A stretch of 64,000 bases of DNA, from the NCBI RefSeq assembly GCF_001189535.1, contig NZ_CP012070.1:2852001-2916000 (forward strand), written 5' to 3'. The translations under genes were made by a program, and so were the position numbers. The stretch's first letter is position 1. Each line of letters starts with the position of its first letter. The stretch comes from Arsenicicoccus sp. oral taxon 190 (lineage in GTDB: Bacteria > Actinomycetota > Actinomycetes > Actinomycetales > Dermatophilaceae). Under the pieces are notes generated by a model, which was given only the letters and a program-made list of their open reading frames with translations, had not been told where the DNA came from and did not search any database. Below are positions 44,464 through 52,266 of the stretch, in pieces.

Positions 44464-45363
44464 TCAGTCCTGGTCGGAGCGGCGGTCCTTGGCCTTGGCC
44501 AGGGCCTCCTCGGCCTTGGACCGGGCCTCCTCGGCCATGGCGCGGGTCTGGTCGCCCAGCTCCTTGAGGCGGGCGGGGTCCCCGAGCTCGCGGGCCCGCT
44601 CGAGCGCCTCGTCGGCCTTGACCCGGGTCTGGTCCTGCAGCTCCCGGGCCCGCAGCAGGGCCTCGTCGGCGCGGGCCCGCGCGGACTCGACCATGCGCTG
44701 CTTGCGGGTGGCGGCGTACTCGTCGACGTACTCCTGCCCGGACAGCTCCATCAGGGCGTACATGATCTCGTCGGTCATCGCCCGCAGCACGTGCCGGTCG
44801 TGCTGCATCCCGGCGTAGCGGGAGAAGTCGATCGGGGCCCCGAACCTCACCCCGATCCGGGTGACGGTCGGGATCAGCTGGCCCGTCGGCTGCGCCTTGT
44901 CCGTCCCGATCATCGCGACCGGTATGACGGGAACCCCCGCCTCGAGGGCCAGCCGGGCGACGCCGGTCTTGCCGCGGTAGAGCCGCCCGTCGGGCGAGCG
45001 CGTCCCCTCGGGGTAGATGCCGAAGAGCTCGCCGCGCTGCAGGACCTCCAGCCCGGAGCGCAGCGCCGCGCTGCTGGCCTTGCCGCCGGAGCGGTCGATC
45101 GGGATCTGCCCGACGCCGCGGAAGAACGCGGCCGTGAGGCGACCCTTGACCCCGCTCCCCGTGAAGTACTCCATCTTGGCCGGGAAGGTGATGCGCCGGC
45201 TGAGCACCAGCGGCAGGAAGAACGAGTCCGAGAAGGACAGGTGGTTGCTCGCGAGGATCGCCGCCCCGCGCGGCGGGACGTGCTCCTCCCCCTCCACCCA
45301 GGGACGGAAGAGGACCTTGAGCAGCGGGCCGAGGGCCAGCCATTTGAAGAACCAGTAGAGCAC
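44464..45363 (-). CDS. 1-acyl-glycerol-3-phosphate acyltransferase-like protein with coiled-coil tail
   Basis: The 299-residue protein has the PlsC acyltransferase motifs NHLSFSDS (H-x4-D) and GIYPEGTRSPDG, plus a hydrophobic N-terminus for membrane association. It should acylate a glycerophosphate or glycolipid acceptor. After about residue 225 there is a highly charged Ala/Arg/Glu tail with repeated units such as ARADEALLRAREL and VKADEALERAREL, predicted helical. The tail is unusual for PlsC. The start is GTG at 45363, with TAGAGT about 34 bases upstream. The gene corresponds to Rv2182c by position. Confidence 0.82.
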   Translation of the reverse strand: MLYWFFKWLALGPLLKVLFRPWVEGEEHVPPRGAAILASNHLSFSDSFFLPLVLSRRITFPAKMEYFTGSGVKGRLTAAFFRGVGQIPIDRSGGKASSAALRSGLEVLQRGELFGIYPEGTRSPDGRLYRGKTGVARLALEAGVPVIPVAMIGTDKAQPTGQLIPTVTRIGVRFGAPIDFSRYAGMQHDRHVLRAMTDEIMYALMELSGQEYVDEYAATRKQRMVESARARADEALLRARELQDQTRVKADEALERARELGDPARLKELGDQTRAMAEEARSKAEEALAKAKDRRSDQD

Positions 45364-45396
45364 CGGGGGACACCTCGTTCTGCGCGCGTGGGCAGC

Positions 45397-45421
45397 ACTC
45401 TAACGCAGCCGCCGGTAGGCT
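45397..45421. promoter_or_regulatory. Divergent -10 boxes for acyltransferase and hydrolase genes
   Basis: TAGAGT on the minus strand at 45397-45402 serves the acyltransferase gene; TAGGCT on the plus strand at 45416-45421 serves the hydrolase gene. They are 13 bases apart, so the two promoters compete for the same DNA. Confidence 0.5.
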
Positions 45422-45465
45422 GAGAGGGGCCGCTGGTGCAGCGGTCCGTCCACGAGGAGGTCGAC

Positions 45466-46251
45466 GTGCAGGTCCTGCCCGGCGCCACGCCTTTCCGCTG
45501 CTCCGGGCGCCCCGAGGGCCACGGCGTCGGCGTGCTGCTCAGCCATGGCTTCACGGGCACGCCGCAGTCCCTGCGGCCCTGGGCCGAGCACCTGGCCGAG
45601 CGCGGCTACGCCGTCCGACTCCCCCGGCTCCCCGGCCACGGCACGACCTGGCAAGGGCTCAACCGCACGGAGTGGCACGACTGGCTCGCCGTGCTCGAGC
45701 GCGAGCTGCACGCCCTGTGGGACGAGTGCGAGACGGTGGTCGTCGGGGGGCTCAGCCTGGGTGGCGCCCTGGTCACCCGGCTCGCCGAGGAGCACGGCCC
45801 GCGGATCTCGGGGCTGATGCTGGTCAACCCCGCCTACCGCAGCGACGACCTGCGGCTGCGGGGGCTGCCGGTGATGCGTCGCCTGGTGCCGTCCATCGCG
45901 GGCATCGCCAGCGACATCCACCTGGAGGGCGTCGTCGAGCTGGCCTACGACCGGACCCCGCTGCACGCGCTGGCCTCGATGACGCGGCTGTGGCGCCTCA
46001 CCGTGCGGGACCTGCCCGAGATCACCCAGCCCGTGCTGCTCTGCCAGTCCGACGAGGACCACGTCGTGCCCGCCTCCAGCTCCGAGCTGCTCCTCAGCCG
46101 CATCTCCAGCACCGACGTCACCCACCTGCGGCTGCGCGACAGCTACCACGTCGCGACGCTGGACCACGACGCGGCGCGGATCTTCGAGGAGTCCGTGGCC
46201 TTCATCGAGCGGGTCACGACGGGTGAGGGCGATGGCGACCCGCGGCCCTGA
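45466..46251 (+). CDS. Alpha/beta hydrolase (carboxylesterase/monoacylglycerol-lipase type)
   Basis: The 261-residue protein has the oxyanion segment LLSHGFTGTPQSLRPWAE, the nucleophile Ser97 in VGGLSLGGAL, an acid in CQSDEDHVVP and the catalytic His in DSYHVATLDHD, matching Est30-like carboxylesterases. The substrate is probably a short ester or monoacylglycerol. I chose GTG at 45466 because GAGGAGG lies five bases upstream; an in-frame ATG-like start at 45436 has no such site. The end overlaps the next gene by 20 bases. The TAGGCT box at 45416 predicts a leader of about 38 bases. Confidence 0.82.
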   Translation: MQVLPGATPFRCSGRPEGHGVGVLLSHGFTGTPQSLRPWAEHLAERGYAVRLPRLPGHGTTWQGLNRTEWHDWLAVLERELHALWDECETVVVGGLSLGGALVTRLAEEHGPRISGLMLVNPAYRSDDLRLRGLPVMRRLVPSIAGIASDIHLEGVVELAYDRTPLHALASMTRLWRLTVRDLPEITQPVLLCQSDEDHVVPASSSELLLSRISSTDVTHLRLRDSYHVATLDHDAARIFEESVAFIERVTTGEGDGDPRP

Positions 46252-46777
46252 GGACTTCGACGCCCGGTTCGAGGAGATCATGTCCCACTGGGACGCCGAG
46301 GCAGACCTGTCCGACCGGGTCGTCCGCGCCCGCGACGGCGCCGGGGAGACCCGCGAGCGCGACGCGTCGGCGACCCAACCGGCGACCCCGCCGGCGCCCG
46401 AGCCGGCCGGGAGCGAGCCGCCGCCCGCGCCCCGGCGCCCGGCGGAGCCGTACGTCGTCTACCGCGACCCCGCCAACGGCCTGTCCATGGGCACCGACCA
46501 CCGGTCGTGGTCGCCCCCGGACGACCCGGACGACGAGACCTACGTGCCACCGCCGCCCGCCCCGATGCCGTCGTGGGAGCGCGACCCGGTGTGGTGGGCG
46601 ATCCTGGTCGGGCTCGTCGGCGGCCCGCTGACGCTGCTGGTGCTCACCCTCACCGGCCGGACCAGCCCGCACCTCTACCTCTGGCTGGCCGGCATCGCCA
46701 CGGTCGCGGCCTTCGTCGGGCTCGTGCTGCGGCTGCCGAGCTCCCACGACGACGATGACGACGGCGCCCGCGTCTGA
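46232..46777 (+). CDS. Conserved two-helix membrane protein, function unknown
   Basis: The 181-residue protein has an acidic N-terminus (ARFEEIMSHWDAEADLSDRV), a Pro-rich middle and two adjacent transmembrane helices (about 125-145 and 150-170) ending in a run of Asp. I do not recognise a named family. The ATG at 46232 lies inside the end of the hydrolase gene (20-base overlap), with GAGGG upstream, so the two are co-expressed. The start motif is reminiscent of small actinobacterial proteins found with hydrolase genes, but that is only an impression. Confidence 0.6.
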   Translation: MATRGPEDFDARFEEIMSHWDAEADLSDRVVRARDGAGETRERDASATQPATPPAPEPAGSEPPPAPRRPAEPYVVYRDPANGLSMGTDHRSWSPPDDPDDETYVPPPPAPMPSWERDPVWWAILVGLVGGPLTLLVLTLTGRTSPHLYLWLAGIATVAAFVGLVLRLPSSHDDDDDGARV

Positions 46778-46819
46778 GCGCTCGGCCACCGCGTCGGACC
46801 TCGCGCCGTCGCCCGCCGG

Positions 46820-47497
46820 TCAGGGCGCGTCGACCTCCACGTCCACCCACACGGGCAGGTGGTCCGAGGCCTGCCGCAGGATCTGCGCACCCGGCTCCAG
46901 CGCGGGCGGCGGCCCGGGCACGCGCCGGACGCCACGGCCCCACACCACGTCCAGGCGCTCCTGGGGCGCCCAGGACGGATAGGTCGGCGCCGGGTCCGAC
47001 AACAGCTGCAGCCGGCTCGCGATCGTCTCCCAGCTCGGGGACCCCGCGCCCTCGTTGAGGTCGCCGGCGAGCACCACGGAGCCGGCCGCGGGCAACGCGG
47101 CCAGGATCTGGTGCGTATGCCGCAGCCGCTGCCCCGCGAACAACCCGAGGTGCACGCTCACCGCCGTCACCGGTGGCCCGTCCGCGAGGCGGCCCCGCAG
47201 GACGGCATACCCGCGGGTGCGCTGCCCGGCGGGGACCGGCAGGCCGTGGTGGCTGACGGCCTCCACCGTGATGCGCTCGGACACCATGACGGTGGTCCCG
47301 CCGGAGCCGCGGTGCCCGCCCGGCCAGCGCAGCCCCGCCTCGGTCGCGAAGCGCCGCACCCGCGGCGCCGGCCACCACCGCCGGGGCACCTCCTGCAGCA
47401 GGAGCACGTCCGGGGCCACCGCACGCACCACGGCGGCCGCGGCGCGACGGTCGTCCAGGAAGTCCCGGGTGTTGTAGCTCGCGACCCGGATGGTCAC
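46820..47497 (-). CDS. Endonuclease/exonuclease/phosphatase-fold protein
   Basis: The 225-residue protein has the EEP fold motifs: IRVASYNTRDFLDD at the start, LLLQEVPRRWW (metal Glu), HLGLFAGQRLRHT, VVLAGDLNEGAG and a final SDHLPVWVDV with the catalytic Asp-His. Members cleave phosphodiesters in nucleic acids, lipids or small molecules; the target is unknown. There is no export signal. The GTG start overlaps the stop of the ROK kinase gene by four bases, and the gene is the last of a five-gene minus-strand operon. Confidence 0.8.
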   Translation of the reverse strand: MTIRVASYNTRDFLDDRRAAAAVVRAVAPDVLLLQEVPRRWWPAPRVRRFATEAGLRWPGGHRGSGGTTVMVSERITVEAVSHHGLPVPAGQRTRGYAVLRGRLADGPPVTAVSVHLGLFAGQRLRHTHQILAALPAAGSVVLAGDLNEGAGSPSWETIASRLQLLSDPAPTYPSWAPQERLDVVWGRGVRRVPGPPPALEPGAQILRQASDHLPVWVDVEVDAP

Positions 47498-48492
47498 CCG
47501 GCGCCCGACCCGTCGGGCGCCCCCGCGCGCACCGCGGTGCGCGCCAGGTCGGCCGCGCCGATGAGGCCGGCCTCGTTGCCGAGGCGGGCCTGCACGATCC
47601 GGGCCATCGGGCGGTAGCCCCGGCCCGTGAGCTCCCGGGCGAAGGTCTCCCGCGCCGGCTGCAGCAGCAGGTCACCCGCCGCGCTGACCCCGCCGCCGAT
47701 GACGAAGGTCCCGGGGTCGAAGGCCGCGGCCAGGTTGGCCAGGCCCGTGCCCAGCCAGCGCCCGATGTCGGCGATGAGCTCCACGCACGTCTGGTCGCCG
47801 TCCTGCGCCGCCTCGGTGATCATCGGCCCGGTCAGCGTGTCCTCCTCGCCGCCGAGGCGGGCGAGCAGGTCGTGGGCCAGCGGCGAGTTGGCGAGGAGCA
47901 GGCTGCGGGCCTCGCGGACCAGGGCGTTGCCCGAGGCGTACTGCTCCCAGCAGCCACGGTTGCCGCACTCGCAGCGGTGACCGCCCGGGACCACCATCAT
48001 GTGGCCGTACTCCCCCGCGACGCCGTAGCGGCCGCGCTGCACCCGCCCGTCGGTGACCAGCGCGCCGCCGATGCCCGTCCCCAGGGTGATCATCATCAGG
48101 TGGCTCTCGTCCTGCCCCGCCCCGAAGCGGTGCTCGGCCCACCCGGCGGCGTTGGCGTCGTTGTCGACGTAGACCGGGGCGGCCACGCGCGACGCCAGGC
48201 GCTCGCGCAGCGGCTCGTGGCGCCAGGACAGGTGCGGGGCGAAGAGGACCGTGGCGCGGTCCACCGACACCCACCCGGCGGCACCGATGCCGACGGCCGC
48301 CACGGAACCGCCGGGGACCTCGGCCAGCAGGTCGTCGATGACCGCGACGATTGTGTCCTCCACCACCGCCGGGCTCTTGCTGCGGTGCGGGGTGTCGCGG
48401 CGTGCCCGGTGCACGATGGTGCCGGTGTCGTCGAGCACGCCGCCGGCGACCTTGGTGCCACCGATGTCGATGCCGATCGCGAGGTCGCTCAT
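47494..48492 (-). CDS. ROK-family glucokinase (first copy)
   Basis: The 332-residue protein has the ATP-binding IGIDIGGTKVAGGVL, the sugar-binding VYVDNDANAAGWAEH, the TLGTGIGGALV motif and the zinc motif CECGNRGCWEQYASG of ROK kinases. It should phosphorylate glucose or a related hexose. The ATG overlaps the stop of a second, related ROK gene by four bases, so they are translated as a pair. The gene differs from its partner in the region after the zinc motif. Confidence 0.85.
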   Translation of the reverse strand: MSDLAIGIDIGGTKVAGGVLDDTGTIVHRARRDTPHRSKSPAVVEDTIVAVIDDLLAEVPGGSVAAVGIGAAGWVSVDRATVLFAPHLSWRHEPLRERLASRVAAPVYVDNDANAAGWAEHRFGAGQDESHLMMITLGTGIGGALVTDGRVQRGRYGVAGEYGHMMVVPGGHRCECGNRGCWEQYASGNALVREARSLLLANSPLAHDLLARLGGEEDTLTGPMITEAAQDGDQTCVELIADIGRWLGTGLANLAAAFDPGTFVIGGGVSAAGDLLLQPARETFARELTGRGYRPMARIVQARLGNEAGLIGAADLARTAVRAGAPDGSGAG

Positions 48493-49475
48493 GCGTCGGT
48501 GGCCTGGTGGCCGGCCTCGTCACCTCCCCCGCAGAACGCCTCGGCCGCGATCGCCGCCGCGCCGATCATGCCGGCGTCGTTGCCGAGCCTCGCGGGCACG
48601 AAGCTGGCCTGCGGTCGGTGACCACGCGCCGTCAGGTGACGGGCGTAGGCGTGCCGTGCGGGGTCGAGCAGCAGGTCCCCCGCCTCGACGACCCCGCCGC
48701 CGACCACGATCATCTCCGGGTCCAGGATCGCCGTCATGCTGGCGCACCCCTCCCCGAGCCACCGGCCGAGGTCCTCGAGGAGCTCGATGCACGCCAGGTC
48801 GCCCTTGCCGGCCAGCTCGGTGATCGCCTGCCCCTTGAGGTCCTTGGGCCGGCCGCCGCACGCGTCGCGCAGGCGGGACGCGTGCGGGGTGCCGGAGGCC
48901 ACGAGCTCCTTGGCGGCCCGCAGCAGGGCGCTGCCCGAGGCGTACATCTCCCAGCAGCCGCGGTTGCCGCAGCCGCACTGCGGGCCACCGGGCACCACCC
49001 GCATGTGGCCGATCTCCGCCGCGAAGCCATAGGCCCCCCGCAGCAGCCGCTGGTCCAGGATGATGCCGCCGCCGATGCCGGTGCCGACGGTCACGAGCAG
49101 CATGTCGTCGCTGTCCTTGCCCGCGCCGTAGCGGAACTCCCCCCAGGCCGCGGCGTTGGCGTCGTTGTCCAGGATCACCGGCAGGTCGACCAGCGACTCC
49201 ATGCGCTGCTTCATCGGCTCGTCCTGCATGCCGAGGTTGGTGCCGTAGACCACGTGCGCCCCCGACTTGTCCACGAAGCCGGCCACCGCCATGCCCACGC
49301 CCTCGACCTGATGGTGCTGCGCCAGCTCGCGGACCAGGTCGGCCGAGGCGCTCGCCACGGACTCGGCGCTCGGGATGCCGGTCTCGCGGCGGGCCCGCCC
49401 GACGACGACGCCGTCCGTCACGACCGCCCCTGCGATCTTGGTGCCACCGACGTCCAGTCCGATGGTCGTCGTCAT
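48489..49475 (-). CDS. ROK-family glucokinase (second copy)
   Basis: The 328-residue protein has the same set of motifs: IGLDVGGTKIAGAVV, VILDNDANAAAWGEF, TVGTGIGGGIIL and CGCGNRGCWEMYASG. By eye it is roughly half identical to the downstream ROK protein, so the duplication is old. It could be the main glucokinase while the partner serves another hexose, or the two may form heteromers. The ATG at 49475 is preceded by GGAGGAG and overlaps the end of the small upstream gene by four bases. Confidence 0.85.
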   Translation of the reverse strand: MTTTIGLDVGGTKIAGAVVTDGVVVGRARRETGIPSAESVASASADLVRELAQHHQVEGVGMAVAGFVDKSGAHVVYGTNLGMQDEPMKQRMESLVDLPVILDNDANAAAWGEFRYGAGKDSDDMLLVTVGTGIGGGIILDQRLLRGAYGFAAEIGHMRVVPGGPQCGCGNRGCWEMYASGSALLRAAKELVASGTPHASRLRDACGGRPKDLKGQAITELAGKGDLACIELLEDLGRWLGEGCASMTAILDPEMIVVGGGVVEAGDLLLDPARHAYARHLTARGHRPQASFVPARLGNDAGMIGAAAIAAEAFCGGGDEAGHQATDA

Positions 49476-49885
49476 GAGGTCTCCTCCGTCGCTGGGTCGG
49501 GGTGGGTGGTCGGGCCGTCGGCACGAGCATGCTCGTCCGTATGCCGCCGCACGACGCCGGCCAGGTCCTGCATCACGCGGCCCACCGCTGTGACGCCGCG
49601 GCCGAGCTCCTCGAGCAGGTCGGGAGCCGCGGCGTGGGCGAAGCGGCTGGCGCGGCATACGACGCAGGTCTGCGGCCCGGACCGGCCGTTGTCGTGATGC
49701 TCGTGGTTGGCGTACTCAGCGTGCGGAGCGGGATCGACGTTCTCGAGGCTCTCGCGCTCAGCGGGCTCGGCGTGCTCGCTCGCCGCGCGGGGCGTCCCAC
49801 CGGTGCCCCACGCGTCGCGCAGCGCCTCCTTGAGGCGTTGCGCCTCCTGCGCCACGTCGGTGGAGGGTTCGCGCTCCCCGACCAT
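49472..49885 (-). CDS. Small conserved protein with a CxxC pair, function unknown
   Basis: The 137-residue protein begins VGEREPSTDVAQEAQRLKEAL-like after Met, has an acidic His/Asn-rich middle (EYANHEHHDNG), then QTCVVCRASRF with one Cys-x2-Cys pair, and a helical C-terminal part (LLEELGRGVTAVGRV). I do not recognise the family. It overlaps the SRPBCC gene stop by one base and the ROK gene start by four, so it is tied to that operon. A single CxxC suggests metal binding as a dimer, or redox chemistry. Confidence 0.6.
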   Translation of the reverse strand: MVGEREPSTDVAQEAQRLKEALRDAWGTGGTPRAASEHAEPAERESLENVDPAPHAEYANHEHHDNGRSGPQTCVVCRASRFAHAAAPDLLEELGRGVTAVGRVMQDLAGVVRRHTDEHARADGPTTHPDPATEETS

Positions 49886-50325
49886 CAGGACTCGACGCGG
49901 GAGGTGAGACCGGCCAGCGCGCCGTCGATGATGCGCTGCTCCGCCTTGCGCCGGACCGCGCCGAGCATCGGCAGGCGCGCGTCGACGGACAGGGCATAGG
50001 TGACCTCGGTCCCGGCGTCCACCGCGGTCAGGGTGTAGGACCCGTCCATGGCCTTGAGGACCCCGCCCTCCACCAGCGACCACGACACGACGCCGGTGCC
50101 GTCCTCGTCGACGTCCCACCGGTAGTCCAGCGTGTAGGTGTCCTTGATCGGGCCCGCCTCGAGGCGGAACCTCACCTGCTCCGCCCACCCGTCGTCCTCG
50201 GTCAGCACCTCGACGGCGGTGAACTCGGGGTTCCAGGTGGGGTAGGCCGCGACGTCGGCGATGACGTCCAGCACGGCGGCGGGCGGGGCGGCGATGACGG
50301 TGCTCGACTCGGTGCGCTGGGCCAT
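49885..50325 (-). CDS. SRPBCC (polyketide cyclase/dehydrase-like) lipid-binding-fold protein
   Basis: The 146-residue protein shows the SRPBCC pattern RTESSTVIAAPPAAVLDVIADV, YPTWNPEFTAVEVL, and a C-terminal helix AVRRKAEQRIIDGALAGL. The fold makes a large hydrophobic pocket; the ligand is unknown. It is the first gene of the operon leading to the two ROK kinases. The ATG at 50325 has TAGTCT six bases upstream, so it is probably leaderless. The homologue at the same place in Mycobacterium tuberculosis is Rv2185c. Confidence 0.82.
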   Translation of the reverse strand: MAQRTESSTVIAAPPAAVLDVIADVAAYPTWNPEFTAVEVLTEDDGWAEQVRFRLEAGPIKDTYTLDYRWDVDEDGTGVVSWSLVEGGVLKAMDGSYTLTAVDAGTEVTYALSVDARLPMLGAVRRKAEQRIIDGALAGLTSRVES

Positions 50326-50331
50326 GGGGCC

Positions 50332-50337
50332 AGACTA
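50332..50337 (-). promoter_or_regulatory. -10 element for leaderless SRPBCC gene
   Basis: TAGTCT on the minus strand, six bases before the ATG at 50325. Confidence 0.6.
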
Positions 50338-50397
50338 GCCCGCGGTCGCGATGCGTGTGGGCCCGACCACATCGGCCCGGCACCGCGGGCACCACCT

Positions 50398-50415
50398 GGT
50401 TACTCTCGCGTAACC
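50398..50415. promoter_or_regulatory. GGTTAC-N6-GTAACC operator-like dyad before fadD
   Basis: GGTTAC (50398-50403) and GTAACC (50410-50415) are perfect inverted arms around TCTCGC. The dyad sits where the -35 box of the fadD promoter would be (its -10 box is at 50428-50433), so a bound protein should repress. A TetR-type fatty-acid regulator is the likely partner, by inference. Confidence 0.6.
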
Positions 50416-50427
50416 TCCCGTCGGCGA

Positions 50428-50433
50428 TAGCCT
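50428..50433 (+). promoter_or_regulatory. -10 element of fadD
   Basis: TAGCCT predicts a transcription start near 50440 and a leader of about 25 bases with the CAGGAG ribosome site. Confidence 0.45.
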
Positions 50434-50464
50434 GCAGCCGGCACCCCTCGACCCAGGAGCTCAC

Positions 50465-52264
50465 GTGGATGTGACGAGCACGCCGATCATCGTCCCGGCC
50501 CCCACCGAGGGCAACCTGGCCGGGTTGGTCTCGCGCAACGCCGCCCGGCACCCCGACCGGGTCGTCTTCGCCCGGCGGGTCGACGGGCAGTGGCGCGACG
50601 TGACCTCGGCGCAGTGGCGGGACGAGGTGTTCGCGCTGGCCAAGGGCCTGGTGCACGCCGGTGTCCAGCCTGGTGACCGGGTCGGCATCCTGGCCGCCAC
50701 CCGCTACGAGTGGACGCTCACCGACTTCGCGCTGTGGACGGCCGGCGCCGTGGGCGTGCCGATCTACGAGACCAGCAGCGCCGAGCAGGTCGCCTGGATC
50801 CTGCAGGACGCGGGCTGCGTGGGCGTCGTGGTCGAGCGCCCCGAGCACGCCGACCGCGTCGCGGGGGTCCGCGACCGGTTGCCGGAGCTGCGTGACGTGT
50901 GGGTCATGGATGCCGGCGACCTCGACGAGCTGGCCGCGGAGGGGGCCTCGGTCCAGGACGACACGATCAGGGCGCGTGCGGCGCTGGCGGGCCCGTCCGA
51001 CCTTGCCACGATCATCTACACCTCCGGCACCACCGGGCGCCCCAAGGGGGTCGAGCTCACCCACAGCAACTTCATGGCGCTGTCGGACAACACCCGCCAC
51101 CACCTGCCCGAGGTGGTGGCGGACGCGAGCACGCTGATGTTCCTGCCGCTCGCGCACGTCTTCGCGCGGCTGATCCAGGTGCTCGTCGTCGACTACGGCC
51201 TCAGGGTCGGGCACAGCCCATCGATCAAGAACCTCCTGGACGACCTCGCCGGCTTCCGCCCCACGTTCCTGCTCGTGGTGCCGCGCGTGCTCGAGAAGAT
51301 CTACGTCGGCGCCGAGCAGAAGGCCGAGGCCGGGCGCACCAACAAGGTCTTCCACGCCGCGGCCCGCACCGCGATCGCCTACAGCCGCGCCCTGGACACT
51401 GGCCGCGTCCCCCTCGCACTGCGGGCGCAGCACGCGCTCTACGACCGGCTCGTCTACGCCCGCCTGCGCGCAGCCATGGGAGGGCGCGTGAAGTATGCCG
51501 TGTCCGGCGGCGCCCCGCTGGGTCCCCGCCTGACGCACTTCTTCCGCGGCATCGGGGTCACGGTGCTCGAGGGCTACGGGCTGACGGAGACGACCGCTCC
51601 CATGGCGGTCAACACGGTGTCGGGCCTGAAGGTGGGCACGGTGGGGCGGCCCATGCCGGGCGTGGAGGTGGCCGTCGCCGAGGACGGCGAGCTGCTCACG
51701 CGAGGCATCAACGTCTTCCGGGGCTACCACGGCAACCCCGAGGCGACGCGGGAGGCCTTCGTCGACGGGTGGTTCCGCACCGGTGACCTGGGCGCCATCG
51801 ACGACTCCGGCCACGTGCGGATCACCGGTCGCAAGAAGGAGATCATCGTCACCGCCGGCGGCAAGAACGTCGCCCCCGCCGTGCTCGAGGACCGGTTGCG
51901 CGCCAACCCGATCGTCTCGCAGTGCGTGGTGGTCGGTGACCACCGGCCCTTCATCGCCGCGCTGGTCACCCTCGACGAGGAGATGTGGCCCGGCTGGGCG
52001 GCCCGGCACGGCCTGGACGGGGTGGCCTTCGCCGACGCGGCGGAGCACCCGCGCGTGCAGCGCGAGCTCGAGGCCGCGGTGGCCCACGCCAACGAGGCGG
52101 TCTCGCGGGCCGAGTCGATCCGCAAGGTGAAGGTGCTCGACACCGACTTCACCGAGGCCAACGGTTACCTGACGCCGTCGCTGAAGGTGAAGCGACACCT
52201 CGTGCTGACGGACTTCGCCAAGCAGGTCGACGCGGTCTACGGCGGCCCGGTCGAGCGGGAGTGA
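50465..52264 (+). CDS. fadD: Long-chain acyl-CoA synthetase (FadD15-like)
   Basis: The 599-residue enzyme activates fatty acids to acyl-CoA through acyl-AMP. It has the AMP-binding motif TIIYTSGTTGRPKGVELTH, EGYGLTETTAPMAVN, GWFRTGDLGAID and the C-terminal ITGRKKEIIVTAGGKNVAP. The length and the helical lid segment fit bacterial long-chain enzymes. The start is GTG at 50465 after AGGAG. A perfect dyad at 50398-50415 overlaps its promoter. By position it matches fadD15 (Rv2187) of Mycobacterium tuberculosis. Confidence 0.88.
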   Translation: MDVTSTPIIVPAPTEGNLAGLVSRNAARHPDRVVFARRVDGQWRDVTSAQWRDEVFALAKGLVHAGVQPGDRVGILAATRYEWTLTDFALWTAGAVGVPIYETSSAEQVAWILQDAGCVGVVVERPEHADRVAGVRDRLPELRDVWVMDAGDLDELAAEGASVQDDTIRARAALAGPSDLATIIYTSGTTGRPKGVELTHSNFMALSDNTRHHLPEVVADASTLMFLPLAHVFARLIQVLVVDYGLRVGHSPSIKNLLDDLAGFRPTFLLVVPRVLEKIYVGAEQKAEAGRTNKVFHAAARTAIAYSRALDTGRVPLALRAQHALYDRLVYARLRAAMGGRVKYAVSGGAPLGPRLTHFFRGIGVTVLEGYGLTETTAPMAVNTVSGLKVGTVGRPMPGVEVAVAEDGELLTRGINVFRGYHGNPEATREAFVDGWFRTGDLGAIDDSGHVRITGRKKEIIVTAGGKNVAPAVLEDRLRANPIVSQCVVVGDHRPFIAALVTLDEEMWPGWAARHGLDGVAFADAAEHPRVQRELEAAVAHANEAVSRAESIRKVKVLDTDFTEANGYLTPSLKVKRHLVLTDFAKQVDAVYGGPVERE

Positions 52265-52266
52265 GG

